Source: Symbiodinium natans (taxonomy: Eukaryota; Sar; Dinophyceae; Suessiales; Symbiodiniaceae). Taken from it: a stretch of DNA of 64,000 nucleotides. Under the pieces are notes generated by a model. The model was not told where the DNA came from. It made no database searches and saw only the letters and a list, made by a program, of their open reading frames with translations. This document shows positions 53,501-61,012 of the stretch, piece after piece. The DNA is taken from positions 686,001 through 750,000 of the forward strand of contig CAJNDS010002135.1 in assembly GCA_905221605.1 (NCBI GenBank), read 5' to 3'. The position numbers and the translations under genes are program-made. Each line of letters begins with the position of its first letter. The first letter of the stretch is position 1.

Positions 53501-56500
53501 GCCTTCTTCGATGTCAATCAACTGAGCGACAACAAAGGTTGCATGACTAAGGGTGTTAAGGAAGTTGTGTACGACATGAGTTCCTTTTTGCAGCAAGCTA
53601 TTGATAAGTACAAGAAGCTCGCAGGCCCACAATTCCAACACCTGCGAAAGGTTGCTACGCCCTTCCATGACGACAAGATCGCTCGCCCGGTTGGCACCGA
53701 GGCCGAACCTCGCGGACAGCTTGCTCCCATAGCAAGCCGCATTCTCATGAAGCTGTTGTTCGCAGCAAGGATGGCAAGGTACGATCTGCTGCGCGCAGTT
53801 CAGGGATTAGCCAGTCGAGTCACCAAGTGGTCTGTTGAGTGCGATAAAGCCTTGCATCGCTTGATGTGCTATGTCGCGTCTACATTGGAGTACCGCATGC
53901 GCGGATTCATAGGTGACGACATTAGCGCTTGCAAGCTGTGGCTGTTTGCCGACAGTGACCATGCCGGTGAGCATGACAGCAAAAGCACCTCAGGAGGCTT
54001 CCTTGCTTTGGTTGGTCCTAACACGTACTTCCCCCTTGCAGCTTTCAGTAAGAAGCAGACCAGCATTGCCCTTAGTTCCACTGAGGCCGAGGTTGTGTGT
54101 GCAAATGTTTCGTTGCGTGCATTAGGTCTTCCTTCTTCCGCGCTTTGGAGCGTGCTTCAGAATGCGGGGGGGGATAGCAGCACAAAACCTAAGCACACTC
54201 CCCGGAAGGGTGATGTTCCCAATAAACTCCTCTCTAACCACCCGGATTCCCTTATCCAAGGAGTTACTTACCTGGGCACTTCGCACCTCATTGATGGTAG
54301 AGTGGTCGAACTGCTCACCAACCTTTCATCCCTGCCTGAACCAATTGAGATGAACACTCATCCACTGCGCGACGTTTGGGTTAAGTTAAAGGGTACTTGG
54401 GTTCAAGTTGAGGAAGCTGTTGCCTGGGAAGAACTTAAGAGAAGGGATAGACCCGTTGATCCTAAAGCCGAAGCGTGTGTAATCGTCTATCGCAGGTCCA
54501 CAATGGACTACAGACGCCACGCTGACGCGGAGGCTTTCATGCGCCGCGAGATTGAAGGCATCAGGAATACGGGGGGTCGGTCCTCGGAAGAGCTTGCACC
54601 CAAGGGTTCAGACAAGGACATAGGACTTGTGGTTACGGTTCCTCATTCCATTCAGCCTGTCGTGCTTGAGGACAACCAAGCCACAATCAGAATCCTTGAG
54701 TCAGGTAAGTCACCAGCCTTTCGTCATGCTGACAAAACGCAGAGGATCAACTTGGGATGGATTTCTGAACAGTTCAGAAGAAAGCACTATGACATTGCGT
54801 ACATCAGTACATTGTTGCAAGCAGCCGATATCCTCACTAAGCCGTTCACCAATGCTGAGAAGTGGTCGCGTGCTCTTGCACTTATGGCCATATCTCCCCT
54901 CAAGCTTGATGTGAGGAAATCTGGCGCGGCCGCCACCACTCCTGGATCCACCCTGCTGACGCAGAGGTCTCCTCCTTTGCACAAGCGGTTGATCATTGAA
55001 GTGTGTTGCGGTGACGACTCACTAATTGGTAATCTTGCTATTAACAAATATAAGGACTGCAAGGTCGTTCGCATTACTGAGTCTATGAACCTGAACGATC
55101 CCAAAACCCGACGAGAAGTTTTGTCCATCGCAAAGGAGGCCCACAAGGACGGTCTTCGTATCCTCGTTTGGGCTAGTCTTCCTTGTACGGGGGGTTCGCA
55201 ATGGGCTCGCCTCAATCTTGCCGTCGACAAGAACCGAAGCGCCGTCTTCGAGGCCCGGAGAAAATTCACCAAGCTTTGGGCATCATTTGTCGACCTGTCC
55301 CATGGCCTCGATCGACTATTAGTCGACTATGCCATTGAATGGCCAAAGGACTGCGAGTATTGGAAATGGACTCGGATTGTCAAATGGATCGAGGGGAAAC
55401 CCATTCGGAAGGCCCACTTCGACGGTTGTCGTTTCGGTCTTCGCAACGAAAAGGGTGAATCCGTCAAGAAACCATGGACTATTGCTACTACCTTGGATTC
55501 CTTGTATGCTGCATTCCGTGACAAGTGTTGCACTGGAGGGCACGTGCATGGCAAGTGTAATCGCAGCTCTGAAGAGTACTGCTTGCGCATGGTTGATCTA
55601 ATTCACAAGGCGTTTCAGGAAAACATGAGCAGGACTCCTTGCACATACGTAGCCGCTCCAGCAATCAAGCTCCCCAGCAATCCTCGCCTCGAATCTCCTC
55701 CTTGTCTTTCTGAAGGAATGGCATCTCGTGCAGTTGAGATTCTCAGCGCAGAGGAGCGTGCTGCTCGCTTCCAAGAAATGTCGGCCGCCGCTACTGATGC
55801 GGATCGCCTGGCTGACGCCTTGGCTGGACTTTCATCACCAGCGTGGTGGAATGATGCAGTGCGCAATTTCCGGGAGCCCACGGAGGCTGACAGTCCCGAT
55901 GACTTGTTTCTTCGTGTCATCCCTGTGCAACAGTGGCTCGATCTCCGGAAGGGGTATCCAAGTGTGCCGTGGACCACAATCTATGAGATGTGGTACCGGA
56001 TCTACGGCGTCAGGGCCTACAGCACTGACGACGTGCCGTCCAAAACGGTACATGACTCCTCCCTGGCGGGATGGACGCAAACTATGCTCGACCTCATCTT
56101 CGACATGGCTGTCGTGGGATGGGGGCCAAGGGCTCAGAGTGCGTTTGACGTCTCAAAGCCATATGATTTGTGCTACCGCGTCACCGAGATGGAGCACGGC
56201 CTTTCTGACCGACCCCTCCACACGGATGTGGTACAGCTCCTGGGGGGTTTCTATACCCCGGCTTTTGAACGCATTCCGCCACCGCCAACGATGAAATCCC
56301 AAGTTCTCATCATCGGCGACTCCTCTCTCGCCTTGTGCACGCACAAGGGCGGTCGTGCGATCAACAAGATGACATTCCAGGGTCCCCTTCGGGATGTTCT
56401 GTCGCATGACCCTCGCGTGACGGAAGTCAACGTCATGATGGAATGGGGCAAGGACCTCACTCTCCTCACCCAGATCGTGGAGGATTTCTTGAGGATCCAC

Positions 56501-57976
56501 CACCCTGACGGGTTGGATATTTTCATCAGTTGGGCGGGGAACGACGTCCATGGCCCGTATGGGTACCAGGGCTACACGTGGCACCTTGTGTCGCCCTGGA
56601 TCAAACAGACCGAAGAGCAAATCCGCAGAGCGGAGCACTGGCCCGTCAAACAGTTGGCCAAGGTGGAAACCGCACTCCGGAAGGTTGTTGCGTTGGCTGG
56701 ACATGAGTGTGTCAGGTCGTTGACCGTTGTCGCTGGCACTGTCGCCCAGGCCTACGGGCTGGATTGGGAGTACGACAGGGAGATGAAGAAGCACACCGAC
56801 TACCTGGTCGCAAACGGCGTGAGGGTCGTCGACCCTTACGCGCTTCTTTATGGCACGGTTCGTTACGACAAATACCACATGGTTGCCACGCAAGACAACT
56901 TTCAAGCTGCCACGGATTGGTGGCGAGCGCTTGTCTCCACCACCCTGACGGGTCGGCAGATCTTCATGATGCGGGAGGACTTCCTTGCAAATCAGCGAAG
57001 CCAGATCTTCAACAATCACTTCCACTTGGCGCAGCCGGAAATGTCCCTTACGGTCCCACCGTGCACCGACATGGTGAGGCCAAGGATTGAGGACTTCGCG
57101 TGGCGGGCGCCTACGTCGAGAGATCAAAGCGAGGAGATCATTGTCGCCCAGAATGTTGTCTCGGACGAAGACCACCCAGACATGGGTGCTGTCCCTATCA
57201 CCGAGGACGACCGGGCTTACCTCAACCCTGACGGGTCTGGCGGCGATGACGACGAGGTGATCCTCTTCGACGCGAACAACCCCCGTGTGAGGAGGTTGAT
57301 GGAGGCGCTCGACTCGGTTGAAGGCCAGCTCGATGACGAGCAAGCCGTCGAGATTGAGAAGGAGCGCGGCGTCGACACCATTGTCATCAATGATCCTGAC
57401 GATCCGGACATTGCGTGTGAACCGCTCCTCCCCATCAACGAGCCGGATTCCTCCGTGGAAGAGATCTTGCATCAGACCAGAGAGAGGGTTCGCCAGGATA
57501 AGACCCTCATCGATCTCAGCGAAGACGTCACCGACCTGGGGAACAAGGTCTTGCCTGCTCCTTCCCGAGCTGCGCCGCCCAAGGCAATGCCTGCGCGTGC
57601 ACCTCCCGGAAGGGATGGTCCTACCATCGACGAGTCAGCAGCGTACTGGTGCGTCGGTAGCGAGATGCCGGTCATTCAGATCAGGCGCCGCCTCTCTCCT
57701 AATGCCCTTGAGACGTTGAGCCGAAAGATGACATGGCTGCTCCGCGGCTTCTCCAAAAAGTGCGCCCACGCACCCCATCTTGAGTTCGATGGGAATGGAA
57801 CAACATCTTTCCCGGCATTCTTCGAGGCGTTGGGGCAGATTTGGAATGGGCTCCGTATGGAGCAGATCTTCCAGGTGTGCGAGTCGTCTGAGAAGGAACG
57901 CTTGAGTTTCTCATCCACCCGGAAGGGAGGATTTTGCGATGCCGTGCAATCCAAGGCCACAGCGGGGCGCTCATGA
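47501..57976 (+). CDS. Copia Gag-Pol polyprotein with added enzyme domains, 3491 codons
   Basis: Domains in order. Residues ~25-240: Gag-like (FPQPESYRNWRIRVRDAV). CCCH-type fingers at C261 (last His replaced by Arg) and C310 (intact, ending NFLH). Lys/Ser-rich tract. Aspartic protease DTGS with D552. About 690-880: 2OG-Fe(II) oxygenase-like with H793, D795, H862, R871. Integrase with a CQIC zinc pair and D1086, D1148, E1179. RT with D1727 and YVDD 1817-1820. RNase H with D2151, E2195, D2391, interrupted by ~170 residues. 2495-2700: methyltransferase-like (EVCCGDDSLIG; LPCTGGS with C2562). 2935-3150: SGNH-like (S2941, N3014, D3123/H3126). ~3405-3470: start of a Tpt1 domain that continues in the next ORF. 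Catalytic residues of the retroelement enzymes are intact. Confidence 0.9.
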   Translation: MMKGGSNDKDADKAESSDKAPKTKEAEKVLVPKFPQPESYRNWRIRVRDAVVAASDKPDKAFERLSRVWEADMKEETLRDPEGFTTLDAKILSALSNILEGDFARQVDTFKETEANAGRPVRGRQILFRIHNYFATNAQHGAVYDMEDLLSVTLLNENLLTFMRNWDTVLSGIPKTPEASFLEPLFHRQVKKVKALSHDINIYERALEGSKERSYSFLYDAANAHLNRKRLERNRERMARQTGSPAVPTAPAPKRVSKGFCISWVRNGSCTKGDQCKYKRQTPAKGRGRSATPAGSRASSASPGGKPKICKFYKQGRCDRGENCNFLHTGKPGAAAPSETSGKGSKGKGKKKDRKKKKDRKSSRSSSKGSKGSRNSKGSQGSKNSKGSGRKKPSGGIPAAVCLLSALVAGSATQADAFSLRKEWTDQITNCTYPYSLALPAVNFSSEVDYINIPVSDPNARFTPVSPTNRKHRGEKPLDFVPETRADSIREAQMSAKMLKASISTKDDVPACRWECDSEIGCNHCIPKGLRMSCPAKTKGSSKMLNLEWIGDTGSAQDLIAERDLQHLKAYESEQPINIMTANGPSSADKQCDVDVPSIAISAKPYVLPDTPSVLSIGQRCMEQGFDFIWRACTRPYLKTPEGERIFLDVRDNVPFLKSWKEGTACPARESKSDEIQSVARGEMPDRSSEEIALQLLEKHDFSERSCVDLLRTVNFGAGRSRRKALGEKHGNSKEKYVILGAFAHGGFHGVTKRTGRHVNTIKYLIAFLRKRGAELESCSSLCINQNSPIKVHKDVNNHKDHLNVTIAVGEFSNGGLWIHDPNAMKTDKNYLEVKDSVGTKLPGMVHDSHNKIVVFDPKTSHSVRPWKGERWSITAYTCRSVYQLDNQDVAKLRGCGFVIPHKRVPIAPASADDPDERTLRELMEEDTPVRPLPDRTKPTVKLKAKPKPEPKAKSEPRDGVRDSGLLRSEGAARVRAILDGSRPAPPSDEVRAEPDIGPPAPAAADTPDGEAASSDDPEAPERRARRRSKEALIKESTTREHLMTHVPKNPYCQICQRAKMYKPPSYKKETSTIEAEVFGDHVTADHLILHRDKQTVIEDSRLALVVKDVATCFMYAYPAALKSEDECLVALQHFASAKDNVETFYSDKSRELEAAAKTLGWRHELSKAYIHQSNAVAERAVRATTEGTGTNLIQAGISHVYWPFALEHACTAYNISNPGGKEFTPWFKRFGVAFPEEPLPFGCRIDVWVGPKAQRKGRDRFEPTSEPAIFMGYKFQPGMKWRKEVFAIHLKQLNKHDFHECLKPVIASQYKLTDGKIVFPMRERYERVQAGLASDATEGPVSQSLTNQDAEAADEQPPAPADREVEPPKKVLDPKTGKEIDLPEGGRYYDSGGTLGRKYGGTRGSKKPESIPSYLWVNMSKKQKEKAIVDEAREQALRDMETPTEGSAGSSSAAAAAPAASKDHWEVRLNECKLIRYHYVPRREMFSPDITDCPIELSRISKQRSTTIIPVGGVDVIHEDDDWKNVRKRNKKTSFKWIGKTEFILDRIHSPAPDGDGKDAFPAMPTVPHEPEHREKISSNLPVSEDEVRELFALVARPVGRREILEDPKAQAALDVEWNKLMVKKAWDMGSVREWKDVSDEAIKKGKKVHVGKVFEICVEKGSELPKGDPQRKFKGRTVFQGNNVKDENSDQALFSELGSSPATMEAGKALDAYGHAPGNDCQQADGKQAYTQTTLKGKETWVRLPPDRWPPAWKGKYKDPVVRLTLALYGHPDSGGFWELHCEKMLGEVGFQLVFPAAWPSVFFHPQLRLLLAVYVDDFKMAGPKANMQKGWELISSKIDMDSPSPIGRYLGCEHISKSANLKHSDHPFAHVFDKNVRDPAAKETAAAVVREDYTEFHPEEGVLVRHHVQPRRALYALPASEAKLCAVGQHRLTEVRSIDDDELIEQSWDHPSGRGKRSKLWVGATYLLSDKHDHASALAAVKKIRDKNEAKKEARKKAFFDVNQLSDNKGCMTKGVKEVVYDMSSFLQQAIDKYKKLAGPQFQHLRKVATPFHDDKIARPVGTEAEPRGQLAPIASRILMKLLFAARMARYDLLRAVQGLASRVTKWSVECDKALHRLMCYVASTLEYRMRGFIGDDISACKLWLFADSDHAGEHDSKSTSGGFLALVGPNTYFPLAAFSKKQTSIALSSTEAEVVCANVSLRALGLPSSALWSVLQNAGGDSSTKPKHTPRKGDVPNKLLSNHPDSLIQGVTYLGTSHLIDGRVVELLTNLSSLPEPIEMNTHPLRDVWVKLKGTWVQVEEAVAWEELKRRDRPVDPKAEACVIVYRRSTMDYRRHADAEAFMRREIEGIRNTGGRSSEELAPKGSDKDIGLVVTVPHSIQPVVLEDNQATIRILESGKSPAFRHADKTQRINLGWISEQFRRKHYDIAYISTLLQAADILTKPFTNAEKWSRALALMAISPLKLDVRKSGAAATTPGSTLLTQRSPPLHKRLIIEVCCGDDSLIGNLAINKYKDCKVVRITESMNLNDPKTRREVLSIAKEAHKDGLRILVWASLPCTGGSQWARLNLAVDKNRSAVFEARRKFTKLWASFVDLSHGLDRLLVDYAIEWPKDCEYWKWTRIVKWIEGKPIRKAHFDGCRFGLRNEKGESVKKPWTIATTLDSLYAAFRDKCCTGGHVHGKCNRSSEEYCLRMVDLIHKAFQENMSRTPCTYVAAPAIKLPSNPRLESPPCLSEGMASRAVEILSAEERAARFQEMSAAATDADRLADALAGLSSPAWWNDAVRNFREPTEADSPDDLFLRVIPVQQWLDLRKGYPSVPWTTIYEMWYRIYGVRAYSTDDVPSKTVHDSSLAGWTQTMLDLIFDMAVVGWGPRAQSAFDVSKPYDLCYRVTEMEHGLSDRPLHTDVVQLLGGFYTPAFERIPPPPTMKSQVLIIGDSSLALCTHKGGRAINKMTFQGPLRDVLSHDPRVTEVNVMMEWGKDLTLLTQIVEDFLRIHHPDGLDIFISWAGNDVHGPYGYQGYTWHLVSPWIKQTEEQIRRAEHWPVKQLAKVETALRKVVALAGHECVRSLTVVAGTVAQAYGLDWEYDREMKKHTDYLVANGVRVVDPYALLYGTVRYDKYHMVATQDNFQAATDWWRALVSTTLTGRQIFMMREDFLANQRSQIFNNHFHLAQPEMSLTVPPCTDMVRPRIEDFAWRAPTSRDQSEEIIVAQNVVSDEDHPDMGAVPITEDDRAYLNPDGSGGDDDEVILFDANNPRVRRLMEALDSVEGQLDDEQAVEIEKERGVDTIVINDPDDPDIACEPLLPINEPDSSVEEILHQTRERVRQDKTLIDLSEDVTDLGNKVLPAPSRAAPPKAMPARAPPGRDGPTIDESAAYWCVGSEMPVIQIRRRLSPNALETLSRKMTWLLRGFSKKCAHAPHLEFDGNGTTSFPAFFEALGQIWNGLRMEQIFQVCESSEKERLSFSSTRKGGFCDAVQSKATAGRS

Positions 57977-59928
57977 CCGAGAACTCTGACCCCATGCTTG
58001 TGAATCGCAGATCCTTCCATCTGGTCGACGGGTGGAGACCCAGTCTTCGCGAATACCCTCCTGTTGGAGAGGCTGGCTTCACGCACAGCACTTTCCATAC
58101 GATGCCAAAGATGGGGTATCACTCCACCTACTTCCGCCACTTCAGGAGCATCGTCGAGAGCGGTATCATCCCAGGGGGAATGTCGCGAGACGGGAGTCGT
58201 CGCAGATTTTACGCCATGATGTCACCGAAGCCAGCATGGGAACGTGACTGCATGGAGGGCGTGAGGCCTGATGCCGAGATCGAGTTCGTGATCGACCTCC
58301 AAATGGCGGCGTTGGACGGGGTTCGGATCTTTGAGACGGCTGCTGGCGCGGTGCAAACCCCAGATTGGCTGTCCAACCGTTACCTTGTCTACGCCTGTAG
58401 GAGATCCTCGAATGAGCCGATCTGGATCAACAGGGCGTACGAGCATGCTCGTCTTCGCATCGACAAGGCTGTGAAGGAGTTCGCCGCACACAGGAATGTG
58501 TTGCCCGTCTTTGACAATGATCCCTATCGTTGCATTACGGACGGCGCGGCCACCTGCTTCCTGGACTACCTGAAGATTCCCCCAGAGGAAAACTTCACTG
58601 AGTGGGCCCCTCTCGCAGCCGATGCCTATACCCCGTTCCAGCTCCACTACGAACCACAGTGGGATTATGGTGGTCAGCCGGTTCGGATCCCGGAAGGGCA
58701 TCCTCTTCACCCTGCGCTTCACGACGCCTGTTGGGGCATGCGGGCACTTGTGCTGCCCACGCAGACTGCACTTACGGTGGATCGAAAGCTTCGAGGAGAC
58801 CCAAGGTTCTTCAGGCACCAACAGTGCGTTGCGTTCCCCAACTTCAACTGCCCTTTCTGCGATTGCAACGACTTGATCGACGGGCTCACAAAGTGTCTCA
58901 AATGTGAAGAGCGGTTGACCTTGCCCACGGACCTGGCGAAGATGGCGCAGCCCTTTGAGGCCCGCGATGACGCCACCCGGAGGGGTAGGCCGATGAACAT
59001 CTTTGAGATTCAGCCTTCCATTGGCCTGAACTCCAACCGAGATCATCGGAATCCTCGCCGCGTCGATGACACGACAGTGGACCGTCGCAAGTCCAGCTCA
59101 GGAGCGACCTTAAAGGCGAAGATCAACAAGTCGCTTAGCCGTGCCAAGGAGCGCACAGGAGGTGATATCACCCTCGGCGCGATCCTGGCGGAGTCGCCCA
59201 TGGATGCCTTCAACTGGATCTCCCAGGGGTTCAGCTTCACGAGCCTCAACCAGATCACGAGGTTCGCCGACATTCGGCTCCCGAACCCTGGGATGGCAGG
59301 AGGCAAGTATGCCGAAGGCACCGACGCCTACCACAACGTCGACGGGCGGCTCGCCTACATTTGGTGCAGCGACGACGATTACGTCAACATCCTGACGGAT
59401 TGTTTCATCTCTTTCCAGGACCGGTTTTACACCGTGCTCGAGATGGCCGTCATCATGTTTGCAGTGCACAGGACGACAACCGACCGCTTCTACCTGATGA
59501 CCAACACCCCAGGCGAACGTTGGTATCCAAACGGAAGAACTATGGCCGGAATTCTCGGAGAGCTCATCAACCTCATCCGACGTGACCTTCCTCACTCAGC
59601 CAAGAGGGGCGAAGTGGCCCCACCGCTGCAGATGACGCAGGATATCCACGTCCCGGAAGGGTTCAGTTCTCTGGGAGATCGTCAGTTGGCACAGCTCCTC
59701 CAATTCACCCGGTTCAGGACGCGCAACATCAGGTCCACGATCCAAGATCGGGTTGATCGACTGAGGAGGGACAGAGCATCGTCGGCGCCCAGTGATCGCA
59801 CGCCACCATGGGTGCAACAGCCGCAATCCTCCAGAGGAAGGTCCAATACTCCCTGGCAATCGGGAGGGTCGCCCCGCAGAGAGCAGGTCGAGGGACAGGC
59901 AGTCACCGTGGAAGTCACCCCCGGCTGA
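57934..59928 (+). CDS. Tpt1/KptA-like RNA 2'-phosphotransferase plus zinc ribbon (ORF3)
   Basis: Tpt1/KptA transfers a 2'-phosphate from RNA to NAD+. The frame opens just after a TGA at 57889-57891. Codons from 57901 read LEFLIHPEGRILRCRAIQGHS, and RAIQGHS is the hallmark linker motif of the family. From 58120 follow HSTYFRHFRSIVESG (the HGT-x-W-x-x-I-x-x-xG block), then GVRPDAEIEFVIDLQMA and DGVRIFETAAGAV, matching the C-terminal lobe. The N-terminal lobe is encoded at the end of pol, in another frame; R3415 there is kept but the next residue is Gly where the family has His. Downstream, CPFC and CLKC (about 58855-58910) form a zinc ribbon. ATG at 57973 overlaps the pol stop (ATGA), so reinitiation is also possible. 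The C-terminus is Arg/Ser-rich. Confidence 0.75.
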   Translation: MRCRAIQGHSGALMTENSDPMLVNRRSFHLVDGWRPSLREYPPVGEAGFTHSTFHTMPKMGYHSTYFRHFRSIVESGIIPGGMSRDGSRRRFYAMMSPKPAWERDCMEGVRPDAEIEFVIDLQMAALDGVRIFETAAGAVQTPDWLSNRYLVYACRRSSNEPIWINRAYEHARLRIDKAVKEFAAHRNVLPVFDNDPYRCITDGAATCFLDYLKIPPEENFTEWAPLAADAYTPFQLHYEPQWDYGGQPVRIPEGHPLHPALHDACWGMRALVLPTQTALTVDRKLRGDPRFFRHQQCVAFPNFNCPFCDCNDLIDGLTKCLKCEERLTLPTDLAKMAQPFEARDDATRRGRPMNIFEIQPSIGLNSNRDHRNPRRVDDTTVDRRKSSSGATLKAKINKSLSRAKERTGGDITLGAILAESPMDAFNWISQGFSFTSLNQITRFADIRLPNPGMAGGKYAEGTDAYHNVDGRLAYIWCSDDDYVNILTDCFISFQDRFYTVLEMAVIMFAVHRTTTDRFYLMTNTPGERWYPNGRTMAGILGELINLIRRDLPHSAKRGEVAPPLQMTQDIHVPEGFSSLGDRQLAQLLQFTRFRTRNIRSTIQDRVDRLRRDRASSAPSDRTPPWVQQPQSSRGRSNTPWQSGGSPRREQVEGQAVTVEVTPG

Positions 59929-60060
59929 CGCAACGCCTCCTCCTCCGAAGGCACCACTGCAGGTCAAGGCGCCCCCCGTGATGCAGTTGACATCGAAGAG
60001 GCCACCTCCGCCGGCACCATTGACAAGGTCATCGTCACCTGTTGCCAGACCTGGGACGCG

Positions 60061-60588
60061 ATGGCAAACAACCGGCCATTCGCCGAGGAACGCCCTGCCG
60101 CAAGGCAAAGGGTCGTGTCCCCTGGACAGTCTCGCCACGCGGAAGCGGCGGCCCCACCGGGCTTGTCCCGCCCCGCGGAAGCGGCGGCCCCTGCGCCGAT
60201 CGACACTGAGGCTGCTCCACGACCGATGGTGGTCGAACCCGCCACTCCTCCGTCGAGAGAGCGGATCGCCATGAATCGTGGCATGCAGATCATCTACGAG
60301 ACTCTTGGCCGAGTCGTCTCGTGGGGCCAAGTGATCGGTGGAACCGACATTGATCACGCCCGAGACCGGGACGTCAATTGGCCCACATGGGTCGGATATA
60401 TGTGGGCGGTCATGAGAGCCCTGGACATCCCGGGCATGTCGGTGGATAATGCTCTCTACGCGATCCCCGTTCATGGCACCGTGGACACATTCCAGATCAT
60501 GGGCCCCGACCACGTGAAGTCCTACCTTCGTGGCTGGCACAACTGGCGATGGGACTATGCCACCGATGCTTGGAAGCGCGATTATTAG
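60061..60588 (+). CDS. Copia element C-terminal segment, unknown function
   Basis: Same frame as ORF3. From the ORF3 stop TGA (59926-59928) the frame stays open through 59929-60060 to the TAA at 60586-60588, so this is most simply the end of ORF3 beyond one TGA. The N-terminal part is Pro/Ala/Arg-rich; the last ~100 residues look folded and aromatic (WPTWVGYMWAVMRALDIPGM; YLRGWHNWRWDY). I do not recognise the domain. It could be translated on its own from the ATG at 60061. Confidence 0.5.
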   Translation: MANNRPFAEERPAARQRVVSPGQSRHAEAAAPPGLSRPAEAAAPAPIDTEAAPRPMVVEPATPPSRERIAMNRGMQIIYETLGRVVSWGQVIGGTDIDHARDRDVNWPTWVGYMWAVMRALDIPGMSVDNALYAIPVHGTVDTFQIMGPDHVKSYLRGWHNWRWDYATDAWKRDY

Positions 60589-60842
60589 TTTCCTTCCTTT
60601 TGCATCGCACCGGCCTGACGGCTTGGTTTTCGCCGCTCTGACGGGCTGGCTACCTTTTCCACTTTAGTCAGCATTTCTTTCAGGGCCGCGGAGCTAAGCT
60701 CTGTGGGGCAAGCACCAACACCCTGCCGGGTCGTTTGGCAGCGAGTTGTTGGTCAAGGGTGCCAAGATCATTTGTTTGAATCAAAGTAGCGTCGCAAACA
60801 GCTGATGTGTCGCCTCTCCGTTGCTCTAAGATGCGCGGGGGG
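60589..60842 (+). other. 3' untranslated region of the copia element, ending in a short purine tract
   Basis: No ORF. Ends GCGCGGGGGG directly before the 3' LTR; the G tract (60837-60842) is the only candidate polypurine primer and is short. Confidence 0.5.
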
Positions 60843-60958
60843 TGTCGATACTTCAAGATATCAGCTGTATTACTGTACTTACGCTACTTCATTGGCTCAA
60901 GACAAAAAGTGCGTTGCACTGTACTTGTTGAGTTTAGGGCTTTCCGCTGGTAACAATA
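60843..60958 (+). repeat. 3' LTR, 116 bp
   Basis: Identical to 46089-46204. TTGGCTCAAG lies at 60892-60901. Followed by ACCCT (60959-60963), the right target duplication, and CCCTAAA repeat. Confidence 0.9.
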
Positions 60959-61012
60959 ACCCTAAACCCTAAACCCTAAACCCTAAACCCTAAACCCCAA
61001 ACCCGAAACCCT

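Larger units (their letters stand above)
46089..60958 (+). mobile_element. Ty1/copia-type LTR retrotransposon, 14.87 kb, full length
   Basis: Bounded by identical 116-bp LTRs and a 5-bp duplication. The order protease, integrase, reverse transcriptase, RNase H is the Ty1/copia order. It is far larger than the usual 5-6 kb copia element because of added domains: 2OG-Fe(II) oxygenase-like, methyltransferase-like, SGNH-hydrolase-like and Tpt1-like. It is inserted in CCCTAAA repeat. Frame breaks are TAG at 47498, a -1 change at 57892-57933, and TGA at 59926. LTR identity implies recent insertion. Confidence 0.9.

Noticed and set aside
57973-57976. ATGA overlap as the normal way to express the Tpt1 domain
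   Set aside because: Starting at 57973 would omit the RAIQGHS motif encoded just upstream in the same frame, so reinitiation alone cannot give the whole domain.
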